64,000 nucleotides of DNA from Billgrantia aerodenitrificans (GTDB lineage Bacteria; Pseudomonadota; Gammaproteobacteria; Pseudomonadales; Halomonadaceae), in assembly GCF_021404405.1 (NCBI RefSeq), contig NZ_JABFTV010000004.1, positions 124,001 to 188,000 of the forward strand. Direction: 5' to 3'. This document shows, piece after piece, positions 11,003 through 20,063 of the stretch (position 1 is its first letter; each line of letters opens with the position of its first letter). Under the pieces are notes generated by a model. It ran no database searches and was not told where the DNA came from. It saw nothing but the letters and a program-made list of their open reading frames with translations. Both the position numbers and the translations under genes were made by a program.

Positions 11003-11356
11003 ATGCTCAAGTGGCTCGCCATCGCTTTGCTGCTGTTGCTGGCGTTGCTGCAGTATCGCCTGTGGCTCGGTGACGGCGGTATTCATGAATTGCGCGAGAT
11101 TCGCGAGCGCGTGGCCATGTTCGACGCCGACAACAAGCCGCTGCGCGACCGCAACCAGCGCCTCGCCGCCGAGGTCATCGATCTCCAGACCGGCCTTGAT
11201 GCCATCGAGGAGCGGGCCCGCAGCGACATCGGCATGGTGCGTACCGACGAGCAGTTCTACTGGGTACCTGGCGTGGTGATCGAGGCGAGCGTCGGTCCTG
11301 TCGGCAACCCGGAGCCGACGGCGGGCAGCCCACGGGCGGGAGCGACCGGTGAGTGA
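11003..11356 (+). CDS. ftsB: Cell division protein FtsB
   Basis: Small bitopic inner-membrane protein that, with FtsQ and FtsL, forms the divisome subcomplex activating septal peptidoglycan synthesis. It has a short cytoplasmic start, one membrane helix (residues 3-20, LKWLAIALLLLLALLQYRLW), a coiled coil (about 28-70) and the family segment RARSDIGMVRTDEQFYWV. At 117 residues it carries a short Pro/Gly-rich C-terminal tail. The ftsB-ispD-ispF order is the usual one, and its end overlaps ispD by 8 bp. Confidence 0.93.
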   Translation: MLKWLAIALLLLLALLQYRLWLGDGGIHELREIRERVAMFDADNKPLRDRNQRLAAEVIDLQTGLDAIEERARSDIGMVRTDEQFYWVPGVVIEASVGPVGNPEPTAGSPRAGATGE

Positions 11357-12125
11357 GGACGGTGCATCCGGGCGGCTCTGGCTTGTGGTTCCCGCCGCGG
11401 GTCGCGGGCGGCGCATGGGCGCCGATCGGCCCAAGCAGTACCTGCCCCTGGAAGGGCGTCCGGTGCTGGCGCATACGCTGGAGCGACTGCACCAGGCCTT
11501 TCCACAGGCGCAGCTGTGCCTGTGCCTCGACCCCGACGACGACCGCTTCGATCCGGCCTGGGTGCCCTTTGCCCAATGGCGGCGCAGCCCCGGTGGGGCC
11601 GAGCGGGCCGACTCGGTGCGCCAGGCCCTGGCAGCGCTGGCCGACGAGGCCGGCGACGACGATCTGGTGCTGGTGCACGACGTGGCGCGACCCTGCGTCA
11701 CCGTGGCCGATCTCATGACATTGCTGAGCGCGCTGCGTGAAGACCCCGTGGGGGCGCTGCTCGCCACGCCGGTGGCCGACACCATCAAGCGCGATGACGG
11801 CCAGGGCCGCATCGCCAGCACCGAGCCCAGAGACGGCCTGTGGCAGGCCCAGACCCCCCAGGGCTTCCGCTACGGCCTGCTGCGTCGGGCGCTGGAGCAG
11901 GCCGCGGCCGGCGACGTCGGGGTCACCGACGAGGCCTCGGCGGTGGAGGCGCTGGGGCTCTCGCCGCGGCTGGTGCCCGGCCGGCGCGACAACCTCAAGA
12001 TCACCCATCCGGAGGATCTGGCCCTGGCCGCCCATGTGCTGGCCGCCCAGCGGGAAGGGCGCGCGCTCCACGCCGGGCAGGGGTGCGCTGGGCATGCCAA
12101 TCATGCTTCAAAGGAGACTGACTGA
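11349..12125 (+). CDS. ispD: 2-C-methyl-D-erythritol 4-phosphate cytidylyltransferase
   Basis: Third step of the MEP isoprenoid pathway: CTP plus methylerythritol phosphate gives CDP-methylerythritol. The nucleotide-binding motif VVPAAGRGRRMGADRPKQYL occupies residues 12-32; VLVHDVARPCV and DTIKRDD follow. The GTG start at 11349 lies inside the ftsB end (8-bp overlap). At 258 residues the protein has a slightly long C-terminal tail. Its stop abuts the ispF ATG directly (TGAATG). Confidence 0.95.
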   Translation: MSEDGASGRLWLVVPAAGRGRRMGADRPKQYLPLEGRPVLAHTLERLHQAFPQAQLCLCLDPDDDRFDPAWVPFAQWRRSPGGAERADSVRQALAALADEAGDDDLVLVHDVARPCVTVADLMTLLSALREDPVGALLATPVADTIKRDDGQGRIASTEPRDGLWQAQTPQGFRYGLLRRALEQAAAGDVGVTDEASAVEALGLSPRLVPGRRDNLKITHPEDLALAAHVLAAQREGRALHAGQGCAGHANHASKETD

Positions 12126-12617
12126 ATGCTACGGATCGGCCATGGCTTCGACGTCCACCGCTTCGGCGAAGGCGACCATCTCATGATCGGTGGCGTCGCC
12201 ATTCCTTTCGATCACGGCTTCGTCGCTTATTCCGATGGCGATGTGCTGCTGCACGCCATCAGCGATGCGCTGCTGGGGGCCTGTGCGCTGGGCGACATCG
12301 GCCGTCATTTTCCCGATACCGATGCGGCCTGGGCCGGCGCCGACAGCCGTGCCCTGCTGCGCCACGTATATGGCCTGGTGCGCGAGGCCGGCTACCGGGT
12401 CGGCAACGTGGATGCCACGGTGATCGCCCAGGCGCCCAAGCTGGCGCCACATATCGCCGCCATGTGCACGCATGTCGCCGAGGATCTCGAGCTCGCCCTG
12501 GATGCGGTGAACGTCAAGGCCACCACCAGCGAGCGCTTGGGCTTCACCGGTCGCGGTGAAGGCATTGCCGCCGAGGCCGTGGTGCTGCTGACCCGCGAGG
12601 GAGCGACGAGTGTCTGA
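12126..12617 (+). CDS. ispF: 2-C-methyl-D-erythritol 2,4-cyclodiphosphate synthase
   Basis: Cyclises CDP-methylerythritol 2-phosphate and releases CMP in the MEP pathway; the active enzyme is a homotrimer. Zinc ligands Asp8 and His10 are in GHGFDVHRF and His42 is in [12 protein letters not shown]; the C-terminal [14 protein letters not shown] is the CDP-binding segment. The 163-residue length is standard. It begins directly after the ispD stop and overlaps truD by 8 bp, so the genes are likely cotranscribed. ispE is not in the window. Confidence 0.97.
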   Translation: MLRIGHGFDVHRFGEGDHLMIGGVAIPFDHGFVAYSDGDVLLHAISDALLGACALGDIGRHFPDTDAAWAGADSRALLRHVYGLVREAGYRVGNVDATVIAQAPKLAPHIAAMCTHVAEDLELALDAVNVKATTSERLGFTGRGEGIAAEAVVLLTREGATSV

Positions 12618-13698
12618 GACGCGACGGCAGGGCGACTGGCCCCGCACCACCGACGCCGAATTCGGCCCGCCGCAGGCCGGCGACTACCGCGCCGCGCCGG
12701 AGGACTTCGTGGTCGAGGAGGTGCTCGGCTTTGCCCCCGAGGGGCACGGCGAACACCTCTGGCTGTGGATCGAGAAGCGCGGCCTCACCACGCTGGATGC
12801 GGTGCGGCATCTGGCGCGGGCCTGCCAGGTGTCGCCGCGGGCGGTGGGCTACTCCGGCATGAAGGACAGAATTGCCGTGACCCGGCAGTGGCTCTCCGTG
12901 CAGCTGCCGGGGCAGCCGGCGCCGGACGATCTGGTCGTGCGGCTGGCGGCCTGTGGCGTGAGAGTGCTCGAGCAGGCGCGCCATCCGCGCAAGCTCAAGC
13001 GTGGGGTGCACCGGGCCAATCGCTTTACGCTGCGCATCACCGGGGCGGCGGTGAATGCGCAGCTCGAGGCGCGCTGGGCCTGGCTCTGTCATCATGGCGT
13101 ACCCAACCTGTTCGGCCCGCAGCGCTTCGGACCCGAGGGACGCAACCTGGCGCGTGCCCGGGCGCTACTGGCCCGCGGCTGGCGCAAGCGCGACGACAAG
13201 GAGGGCATGCTGCTCTCCGCCGCGCGCAGCTACCTGTTCAACGAGCAGCTCGCCATGCGTCTGGACGACGGCAGCTGGCAGCGGCTGCTGACGGGCGACG
13301 TGGCGATACTCGACGGCAGCGCCAGCCAGTTCGTCGTGGAAGCCCTCGACGGCGAACTGGCAGAGCGCGCCGAGCGGCTCGACCTGCACCCTAGCGGGGT
13401 GCTGTGGGGAGTGGGCAATTCCCTCGCCGAGGGCGAGGCGGTGCGCTACGAGCAGGCTCTGAGCGAGCGCCATGCCACCCTGTGCCAGGGGCTGGAGCGT
13501 GCCGGCGTGCGCGTGGCGCGCCGCGCCCTGCGCATGCGCCTGGACCAGCCTCGACTCGAGGTGTCGGCGGACGTGGCGCGGCTCGACTTTCATCTGCCGC
13601 GCGGTGGCTTTGCCACGGCGGTGCTGCGCGAACTGCTCGACCATCCCACCTTGACCTCTTTCGCCGAACGCACGGCGCCTGGGCATGAGCCCGGCTGA
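12610..13698 (+). CDS. truD: tRNA pseudouridine(13) synthase
   Basis: Converts U13 of tRNA-Glu to pseudouridine. The family motif [15 protein letters not shown] contains the catalytic Asp; NLFGPQRFG and the N-terminal [20 protein letters not shown] are further TruD signatures. The 362-residue length is normal. The GTG start overlaps the ispF end, and surE follows after 18 bp. The ispF-truD-surE-pcm order is conserved in gammaproteobacteria. Confidence 0.95.
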   Translation: MSETRRQGDWPRTTDAEFGPPQAGDYRAAPEDFVVEEVLGFAPEGHGEHLWLWIEKRGLTTLDAVRHLARACQVSPRAVGYSGMKDRIAVTRQWLSVQLPGQPAPDDLVVRLAACGVRVLEQARHPRKLKRGVHRANRFTLRITGAAVNAQLEARWAWLCHHGVPNLFGPQRFGPEGRNLARARALLARGWRKRDDKEGMLLSAARSYLFNEQLAMRLDDGSWQRLLTGDVAILDGSASQFVVEALDGELAERAERLDLHPSGVLWGVGNSLAEGEAVRYEQALSERHATLCQGLERAGVRVARRALRMRLDQPRLEVSADVARLDFHLPRGGFATAVLRELLDHPTLTSFAERTAPGHEPG

Positions 13699-13716
13699 AC
13701 CTGGAGGCTTTATCGA

Positions 13717-14463
13717 ATGCGCAGACTGCTGCTATCCAACGACGACGGTGTGCATGCGCCGGGCCTGCGTGCCCTCTACGACGCCCTGGAGCTCCATGCC
13801 CGGCTGCGCGTGGTGGCCCCCGACCGCGACCGCAGTGGCGCCAGCAACTCGTTGACCCTCAATCGTCCCCTGGCCTTGACGGCGCTGGACAACGGCTTTC
13901 ACTGTGTCGACGGCACGCCCGCCGACTGCGTCTACCTGGGCGTGAACGGCATCTGGGACGAGCGCCCCGATCTGGTGATATCCGGCATCAACCACGGCGG
14001 CAACCTGGGTGACGACGTACTCTATTCGGGCACCGTGGCCGCGGCCATGGAGGGGCGTAACCTTGGCATGCCGGCCATTGCCATGTCGCTGGTGGGCTCG
14101 CGCCACTTCGACACCGCCGGTCGGGTGGCGGCAACCCTGGTCGGTGCCGCCGATCAGCTTTCGCTGCCGCCCCGCAGCCTGCTCAACGTCAACGTGCCGG
14201 ACCTGCCCTGGGAAGAGATCCAGGGCTTCCGAGTGACCCGCATGGGCTATCGTGGGCCGGCGGAGCGGCCAATGGAGGTGCGTGATCCCCGGGGCCGTTT
14301 ACGCTACTGGATTGCGGCCGTGGGGCAGAGCGCCGATGATGGCGATGACACCGATTTTGCCGCCATCGAGGCGGGATACGTATCGATAACACCGCTGCAG
14401 ACCGATCTCACCCGGCATGCAGCGCTCGACGATGTGCAAGGCTGGTTGGATGCATTCACCTGA
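13717..14463 (+). CDS. surE: 5'/3'-nucleotidase SurE
   Basis: Metal-dependent nucleoside monophosphate phosphatase associated with stationary-phase survival. The N-terminal [12 protein letters not shown] supplies the metal-binding Asp8-Asp9 pair; [25 protein letters not shown] is the second metal and dimerisation segment. At 248 residues it has typical length. TGGAGG lies upstream of ATG 13717. Its 3' end overlaps pcm, in the common surE-pcm-nlpD-rpoS stationary-phase block. Confidence 0.97.
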   Translation: MRRLLLSNDDGVHAPGLRALYDALELHARLRVVAPDRDRSGASNSLTLNRPLALTALDNGFHCVDGTPADCVYLGVNGIWDERPDLVISGINHGGNLGDDVLYSGTVAAAMEGRNLGMPAIAMSLVGSRHFDTAGRVAATLVGAADQLSLPPRSLLNVNVPDLPWEEIQGFRVTRMGYRGPAERPMEVRDPRGRLRYWIAAVGQSADDGDDTDFAAIEAGYVSITPLQTDLTRHAALDDVQGWLDAFT

Positions 14464-15130
14464 ACGATTGCCGGAACTGCTGCGCGGCGTCGGCATGACG
14501 TCGCAGCGTACCCGAGACCGCATGGCGGCACGTCTGGCCGCACAGGGCATCGTCGATGAGCGGGTGCTGCGGGTGATGGCCGAAGAGCCACGCCACCTCT
14601 TCCTCGACGAGGCCTTGGCCCATCGTGCCTATGAGGATACCTCGCTGCCCATCGGCCACGGCCAGACCCTGTCGCAGCCATGGATGGTCGCGCGCATGAC
14701 CGAGCTGGTGATGCAGGAGGCGCCCCAGCGCGTGCTGGAGATCGGCACCGGTTCCGGTTATCAAACGTTGATTCTCTCGCGTCTGGTGCCGGAACTCTGG
14801 TCGGTGGAGCGGATCAATGCCTTGCATCACCGGGCAGCGAAGCGGCTGCGCCTGCTGCGGGCGCACAACGTTCGCCTGCGTCTGGCGGATGGCGGCCACG
14901 GCTGGCAGGAGGCGGCGCCGTTCGACGTGGTATTGCTCACCGCCTGCGCCCATGAGCTGCCTCAGGTGCTGATCGACCAGCTCGCCGAAGGCGGCGTGAT
15001 AATACTGCCCTTGGCCGATCCGGGCGGCGACCAGTGGCTGACTCGGGTACGCCGCGTGGGCCATCAAACAGAAGTACAGCGGCTCGAGCGCGTTCGCTTC
15101 GTGCCGTTGCTGCAAGGAGTGATTCGTTGA
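14450..15130 (+). CDS. pcm: Protein-L-isoaspartate O-methyltransferase
   Basis: SAM-dependent repair enzyme that methylates isoaspartyl residues in aged proteins. SAM motif I is [13 protein letters not shown]; family segments [15 protein letters not shown] and [28 protein letters not shown] lie N-terminal, although the second exceeds the strict core. ATG 14450, which overlaps surE by 14 bp, is preferred (226 residues); ATG 14495 would remove the first 15 residues and is possible. The stop overlaps the TTG start of the DUF368 gene. Confidence 0.93.
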   Translation: MHSPERLPELLRGVGMTSQRTRDRMAARLAAQGIVDERVLRVMAEEPRHLFLDEALAHRAYEDTSLPIGHGQTLSQPWMVARMTELVMQEAPQRVLEIGTGSGYQTLILSRLVPELWSVERINALHHRAAKRLRLLRAHNVRLRLADGGHGWQEAAPFDVVLLTACAHELPQVLIDQLAEGGVIILPLADPGGDQWLTRVRRVGHQTEVQRLERVRFVPLLQGVIR

Positions 15131-16110
15131 AGCGACATCTCAGTGTCTTCCTCAAGGGGGCCGGCATGGGAGCGGCCGATGCCGTGCCCGGGGTTTCCGG
15201 CGGCACCATTGCCTTCGTCACCGGCATCTACGAGGAACTCATCCACACCATCAAGCAGTTCGGCCCCAGCGCCTACCCGGCATGGCGTCGCGGCGGGCTG
15301 GCCGGGCTCTATCATCATCTCAACCTGGCCTTCGCCTTGCCGCTGCTGCTGGGCATCGGCGTCAGTCTGGTCAGCGTGGCGCACCTGGTGGTGTGGCTCA
15401 TGGACGATCATCCGCTGCTGCTCAACGGCTTCTTCTTCGGCCTGGTGGCGGCGTCCGCCATCGTGGTCAGCCGGCATCCTGCCGATTGGAAGCTGTGGCA
15501 TCTCGTGCCGTTGATCGTCGGTCTGCTGCTGGCGCATGGGCTGCCGTCGCTGATGCCGCTGGTCACCCAACTGGGCGTTCCCTCGCTGGTGTTGATCGTG
15601 GGCGGTGCCATCGCCATCAGCGCACTGCTGCTGCCCGGCGTCTCAGGCAGCTTCCTGCTGTTGACCATGGGGCTCTACGGCACCGTGATGCAGGGCATAC
15701 GCAGCTTCGATCTGGCACTGCTCTCGACTTTCGCGGTAGGCTGCCTGATCGGCCTGTTCGGCTTTTCACGGCTGCTCTCCTGGCTGCTTCGCCGCTATCA
15801 TACGGCCACACTGCAGCTGTTGATCGGTTTCATCGTCGGCTCGCTGCCCGTGCTCTGGCCCTGGCGCGAGCTGGTTCGCTATCAGCTCGGTCCCGAGGGG
15901 CAGATGATTCCGCTCGACTACCGCTATCTGACACCGGGCGATTACGCCATTTTGACCGGAGAATCCGGCCTGATGCTGCCCGTGGTGATTGCCATGTTGT
16001 TCGGGGCGGCACTGGTGCTCGGGGTGGCTCGCGGCTCGGGCGGCAGCGCGCCCGGCCGGGCGGCAAACGGCTCTCACAATTCGCCTGACAAGGAGGGCTC
16101 CAATGCGTAA
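15127..16110 (+). CDS. DUF368 membrane protein, candidate undecaprenyl-phosphate translocase (PopT type)
   Basis: Polytopic inner-membrane protein of 327 residues. The DUF368 signature GAADAVPGVSGGTIAFVTGIYEEL lies near the N-terminus, and a second inverted-repeat copy, LLLPGVSGSFLLLTMGLYG, lies in the middle, with about eight hydrophobic segments overall. DUF368 proteins were reported as undecaprenyl-phosphate translocases recycling the lipid carrier. The TTG start at 15127 overlaps the pcm stop by 4 bp (TTGA) and has AAGGAG 7 bp upstream; the longer upstream frame lies inside pcm and is polar. It sits between pcm and nlpD, linking lipid-carrier recycling to envelope genes. Confidence 0.85.
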   Translation: MKRHLSVFLKGAGMGAADAVPGVSGGTIAFVTGIYEELIHTIKQFGPSAYPAWRRGGLAGLYHHLNLAFALPLLLGIGVSLVSVAHLVVWLMDDHPLLLNGFFFGLVAASAIVVSRHPADWKLWHLVPLIVGLLLAHGLPSLMPLVTQLGVPSLVLIVGGAIAISALLLPGVSGSFLLLTMGLYGTVMQGIRSFDLALLSTFAVGCLIGLFGFSRLLSWLLRRYHTATLQLLIGFIVGSLPVLWPWRELVRYQLGPEGQMIPLDYRYLTPGDYAILTGESGLMLPVVIAMLFGAALVLGVARGSGGSAPGRAANGSHNSPDKEGSNA

Positions 16111-17200
16111 GGTTTTTCTCGTCTCGGCCATCGCTCTGGCCGTGGCCGGCTGTGCCGCACAGCAGGATTATGGCACTCCTCAGGTTCGCGATCTCTCGGT
16201 GAGTCGCGAGCGTGCTCCGGCAAGCCATTACACGGTCGAGCAGGGCGATACCCTGTACGGCATCGCCTGGCGGCATGACATGGATTATCGCGACCTGGCG
16301 CGACTCAACCAGATCGGGCCGCCATATCGCATCCAGCCCGGCCAACAGCTGCGCCTGAGCGATGGCGCCGGCGCGCCGGCGCGCCAGGAGCCCTCGCGTG
16401 AGCTGGGCGACTCCCAGGTGGCAACGGCTACCGCACTGGGCGGCGGCACCACCGCCCAGGCCGGCGACAGCGATTGGCTGATGCCTGACGAAGAGCGCAT
16501 CGAGCGTAACCGGCGCCTCACCGTCGAACCTCTCGACGGTGAGACGAGCGCCCCCAGCGAGACGGCGCTGGCCAGTGCGGAGCGGGTCGCCGAGCCGGCT
16601 CCCACCGCGGAGCCGGAGCGCACGGCCGAAGCCCGCGTGGATGCCGAAGCGGCCGTTGCCGCGCAACAGCAACCGGAACCCCAGCAGCAACCGGAACCCC
16701 AGCAGCAGCCGGAACCCCAGCCCGAACCCCAGCCGGCGGCACAGCCCGAACCGGATGCCGGCACGCAAGTGGCGGGTGAGCCGGAACGTCAGCCCGCAAG
16801 TGCTGGTCGTACCTATACACCGGTAGATGAGGTGCCCTGGCAGTGGCCTGCGGACGGTGAGCTGGTCGGTCGTTTCGGTGAAGGTGGAAGCATAACGGCC
16901 GGCATTGATATTGCCGGACAAAAGGGGCAACCTGTCAGAGCAGCCGGTCCCGGTATCGTGGTCTATGCCGGCAGCGGGGTGCGGGGCTACGGTAACCTCA
17001 TCCTGCTCAAGCATAACGACCAGTACCTGAGCGCCTACGCCCACAACGACAGCCTCCGAGTGACGGAGAACGATGTGGTCGAGGCCGGTCAGGTCATCGC
17101 CACCATGGGCGACAGCGATGCTGAAAACGTCAGGCTGCATTTCGAGGTGCGCAAGGATGGCCAGCCTCAGGACCCTCTTAAGTACCTGCCGCAGCGATAG
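16103..17200 (+). CDS. nlpD: Lipoprotein NlpD, amidase activator
   Basis: Outer-membrane lipoprotein expected to activate the septal amidase AmiC. The lipobox LAVAGC puts the lipidated Cys near residue 19. A LysM domain (HYTVEQGDTLYGIAWRHDMD, about residues 43-86) is followed by a Gln/Pro/Glu-rich linker with QQQPEP repeats and a C-terminal LytM/M23 domain. The M23 zinc ligands are degenerate: the canonical HxxxD reads TAGID and the HxH reads RLH, as expected of a non-catalytic activator. 365 residues. It overlaps the DUF368 gene by 8 bp and precedes rpoS. Confidence 0.93.
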   Translation: MRKVFLVSAIALAVAGCAAQQDYGTPQVRDLSVSRERAPASHYTVEQGDTLYGIAWRHDMDYRDLARLNQIGPPYRIQPGQQLRLSDGAGAPARQEPSRELGDSQVATATALGGGTTAQAGDSDWLMPDEERIERNRRLTVEPLDGETSAPSETALASAERVAEPAPTAEPERTAEARVDAEAAVAAQQQPEPQQQPEPQQQPEPQPEPQPAAQPEPDAGTQVAGEPERQPASAGRTYTPVDEVPWQWPADGELVGRFGEGGSITAGIDIAGQKGQPVRAAGPGIVVYAGSGVRGYGNLILLKHNDQYLSAYAHNDSLRVTENDVVEAGQVIATMGDSDAENVRLHFEVRKDGQPQDPLKYLPQR

Positions 17201-17356
17201 TCGAGTCAGTAGTCAGTTGGTAGTGGCTGTCGCTGGGGTGGCAAGGTGGTCATAGGTACCCACCGGTGCCATGAGGAGTCAATAACAAAAGAGCTCTGCA
17301 TGCGGATCATGCAAGAGATAACGACATTTCAGGACGAAACCACGGGGTAGCAACCG

Positions 17357-18349
17357 ATGAGCATGCTTGAACGGGACCTTCAGGATGTTGATCTCGACGA
17401 CGTCACCGAGTCTGATGAAGAGCTCAGTACGGAGTCGGACAGCTCGGCTAGCGACAGCGACGAGGATACCGCCTTCGAGAAGGCGCTGAGTCGCGAAGAC
17501 AAGCACTATCACCATAGTCTCGACGCCACCCAGATCTATCTCAACGAGATCGGCTTCTCGCCCCTGCTGACACCGGAGGAGGAGGTCTATTACGGCCGCC
17601 TGGCCCAGAAGGGCGACCCGGCGGGGCGGGCGAGAATGATCGAGTCCAACCTGCGGCTGGTGGTCAAGATTGCCCGCCGCTATCTCAATCGCGGCCTGAC
17701 GCTGCTCGACCTGATCGAGGAGGGCAACCTCGGGCTGATTCGGGCGGTGGAGAAGTTCGATCCCGAGCGCGGCTTCCGCTTCTCCACCTACGCTACCTGG
17801 TGGATTCGCCAGACCATCGAGCGGGCGCTGATGAATCAGACCCGCACCATTCGTCTGCCGATCCACGTCGTCAAGGAACTCAATATCTACCTGCGTGCGG
17901 CCCGTGAGCTGACCCAGAAGCTGGATCACGAAGCCACACCGGAGGAGATCGCCGACTATCTCGACAAGCCGGTCGAGTCGGTGAAAAAGATGATGGGGCT
18001 CAACGAGCGTGTCTCCTCGGTGGACTACCCCATGGGCGGCGAGAGCGACAAGCCGCTGATCGAGACTCTGGCCGACGACAACGAGCAGGGTCCCGAGTCT
18101 TCGCTGGTCGACATCGACGTCAAGCAACATGTCGATGAGTGGCTTGCAGAGCTGACCGAGAAGCAGATGGAAGTGGTCATCCGCCGTTTCGGCCTGCGAG
18201 GCCACGAGGCGGCGACCCTGGAGGAGGTCGGCGACGAAATCGGCCTGACCCGCGAGCGGGTACGCCAGATCCAGGTCGAAGCGCTCAAGAAGCTGCGTCG
18301 CGTACTCGAGAAGCAGGGCCTCTCGATGGACAACATCTTCAACGAGTAA
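17357..18349 (+). CDS. rpoS: Stationary-phase sigma factor RpoS
   Basis: Sigma-38, the general stress and stationary-phase RNA polymerase sigma factor. After an acidic N-terminus (residues 1-45) come region 1.2 ([20 protein letters not shown]), region 2 ([40 protein letters not shown]), region 3 and region 4 with the helix-turn-helix ([20 protein letters not shown]). 330 residues. It follows nlpD after 156 bp, a gap containing a GCATG/CATGC hairpin near 17300; in other species rpoS promoters lie inside nlpD, so the nlpD coding region may contribute. A terminator follows. Confidence 0.98.
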   Translation: MSMLERDLQDVDLDDVTESDEELSTESDSSASDSDEDTAFEKALSREDKHYHHSLDATQIYLNEIGFSPLLTPEEEVYYGRLAQKGDPAGRARMIESNLRLVVKIARRYLNRGLTLLDLIEEGNLGLIRAVEKFDPERGFRFSTYATWWIRQTIERALMNQTRTIRLPIHVVKELNIYLRAARELTQKLDHEATPEEIADYLDKPVESVKKMMGLNERVSSVDYPMGGESDKPLIETLADDNEQGPESSLVDIDVKQHVDEWLAELTEKQMEVVIRRFGLRGHEAATLEEVGDEIGLTRERVRQIQVEALKKLRRVLEKQGLSMDNIFNE

Positions 18350-18367
18350 CGGCAGATAGAGCAGAAA

Positions 18368-18396
18368 CAGCCGACCTTCGGGTCGGCTGCATATTT
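18368..18396 (+). terminator. Rho-independent terminator after rpoS
   Basis: CAGCCGACC-TTCG-GGTCGGCTG is a perfect 9-bp stem with a stable TTCG tetraloop, followed by CATATTTTC. It lies 19 bp after the rpoS stop and upstream of the tolC promoter region. Confidence 0.9.
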
Positions 18397-18459
18397 TCTG
18401 CATGCTGATGCGCTATCATTAGCACCCTCATCATGCAGGGATGAACAAGGAAACGATCA

Positions 18460-19932
18460 ATGCATCGCTCACCATTCACTAGGCGATTTCAGCGCCGTGG
18501 TCTTGCGGCAATCGTCGGTCTCGCCATGGCAGGCAACGTGCATGCTGCCGATCTGTGGACCATTGCCCAGGATGCGCTGGCCAACGATGCCGAGCTGGCT
18601 TCGACCCGCTCCGGTTTTCAGGCCACCGAGGCGGCGCGGGACGTACAGCGCGGCACCTTGCTACCGCAGATCGGCCTCGGCGGCAGCGTCAGTCACACAC
18701 GTACCTATTCGAGCCCCGCACAAGGGGCGGCCGGCAGGGTACAGGAGGGCGCCGAGGAGCTGGGGGCCGGTGCTGCCGCCTTCGACCAGGACGATACGGT
18801 GAACAGTGTAGGGATCAGCCTCGATGCCGAGCAGGCGCTCTACGACCCGACCCGCCGTGCCCAACTGCAGCGTGCCGAGAGAGAGATCGATCGTGACGCT
18901 CTGGGGCTGGAAGCGACCCAGCAGCAGCTGCTCTACAACGTGGCCAACGCCTACTTCGAGATACTGCGAGCGCACGATATCCTCAGCGCCCGCCGCGCTC
19001 AGGAAACCGCCATCAGCCGCCAGCTCGAGCAGGCTCGGGAGCGCTTCGAAGTCGGCTTGATCGCCATTACCGACGTGCATGAGGCCCAGGCTCGCTTTGA
19101 CCTGGCGCGGGCTCAGCGCATCGCCGCGGAAGGGGCCATGCAGGTCAGCTTCGAGGCGCTGGAGCGGCTGACCGGCCACCGCTATGACAGCATCGATGCC
19201 CTCGACGAAGAGGTGCCCATTGCCTCGCCACAGCCGGCCGACCGCGAGGAGTGGGTGGCGCTGGCCATGGCCAACAGCCCCATGGTGTTGATGGCCGAAG
19301 CGGGTATCGAGGTGGCCAGAAGCACTCTCGAGGTCTCCCGTGCCGGCCAGCGTCCGGTGGTGTCGGCATTCGCCAACTACGGTTGGGCGGATACCGACCG
19401 CAGCGGTACGGCGCATCAGTCGGAGAGCCAGGTCGGGCTGCGTGCCAGCCTGCCGCTCTACACCGGCGGTTCGACCCAGGCGCAGATTCGTCAGAGCGGC
19501 TTCCTGCTCGAGGCCACGCAGTACGACTTCGAGGCGCAGCGACGCGACACCATCCAGCAGGTCCGCTCCCTGTTCACCCGGGTGAACAACGACGTCGAGA
19601 CCGTCGAGGCGCGCCGGCAGGCGATCATCTCCAATCAGAGCGCTCTGGAAGCGACGCGTTCGGGCTACGAGGTGGGTACGCGCAACATCGTCGACGTGCT
19701 CAACGCCGAGCAGAACCTGTTCAACGCCATCGCCGAGCACGCCGAGGCGCGCTACGACTATGTGCTGGGGCTGCTCCAACTGCAGCTGCAGGCAGGCATC
19801 CTCGGGGCGGATTCTATCCAGGCAGTCAACGCCTGGCTGTCCGAGGAGGAGCGCGTCTCGCTGGAGCTGCCGGATGAGGCCAACGACAATCCGGTCATGA
19901 ACATCGGTGAGCGGCCTCAGGCGCCTTCGTGA
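18460..19932 (+). CDS. tolC: TolC-family outer-membrane channel
   Basis: Trimeric outer-membrane exit duct for tripartite efflux and type I secretion. A signal peptide (residues 1 to about 29, ending NVHA-ADL) precedes two homologous halves, each with TolC signatures: ERFEVGLIAITDVHEAQARFDLA in the first and SGYEVGTRNIVDVLNAEQNLF in the second (each quoted in part by position: about residues 193-215 and 402-422). LPLYTGGSTQAQIRQS marks the second barrel strand pair. 490 residues, normal length. AAGGAAA precedes the ATG. It is flanked by terminators and so is probably monocistronic; no adaptor or pump gene is adjacent. Confidence 0.93.
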   Translation: MHRSPFTRRFQRRGLAAIVGLAMAGNVHAADLWTIAQDALANDAELASTRSGFQATEAARDVQRGTLLPQIGLGGSVSHTRTYSSPAQGAAGRVQEGAEELGAGAAAFDQDDTVNSVGISLDAEQALYDPTRRAQLQRAEREIDRDALGLEATQQQLLYNVANAYFEILRAHDILSARRAQETAISRQLEQARERFEVGLIAITDVHEAQARFDLARAQRIAAEGAMQVSFEALERLTGHRYDSIDALDEEVPIASPQPADREEWVALAMANSPMVLMAEAGIEVARSTLEVSRAGQRPVVSAFANYGWADTDRSGTAHQSESQVGLRASLPLYTGGSTQAQIRQSGFLLEATQYDFEAQRRDTIQQVRSLFTRVNNDVETVEARRQAIISNQSALEATRSGYEVGTRNIVDVLNAEQNLFNAIAEHAEARYDYVLGLLQLQLQAGILGADSIQAVNAWLSEEERVSLELPDEANDNPVMNIGERPQAPS

Positions 19933-19975
19933 AAAATCTCGAAATTGCCGCCAAAAAACGTAGATAATCACCGAG

Positions 19976-20002
19976 AACCACCGAGTAATCGGTGGTTTCT
20001 TT
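19976..20002 (+). terminator. Rho-independent terminator after tolC
   Basis: AACCACCGA-GTAA-TCGGTGGTT is a perfect 9-bp stem followed by TCTTT, 43 bp after the tolC stop and ahead of alr. Confidence 0.9.
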
Positions 20003-20063
20003 CGTGAAGCGGCTTGAGTTATGAAAGATAATACTGCGCTGTTCCCTATCAGCGGAGGTTGCC

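Noticed and set aside
16103..17200. Active M23 endopeptidase
   Set aside because: Two of the zinc ligands are replaced, so an amidase activator (NlpD) is the better call.
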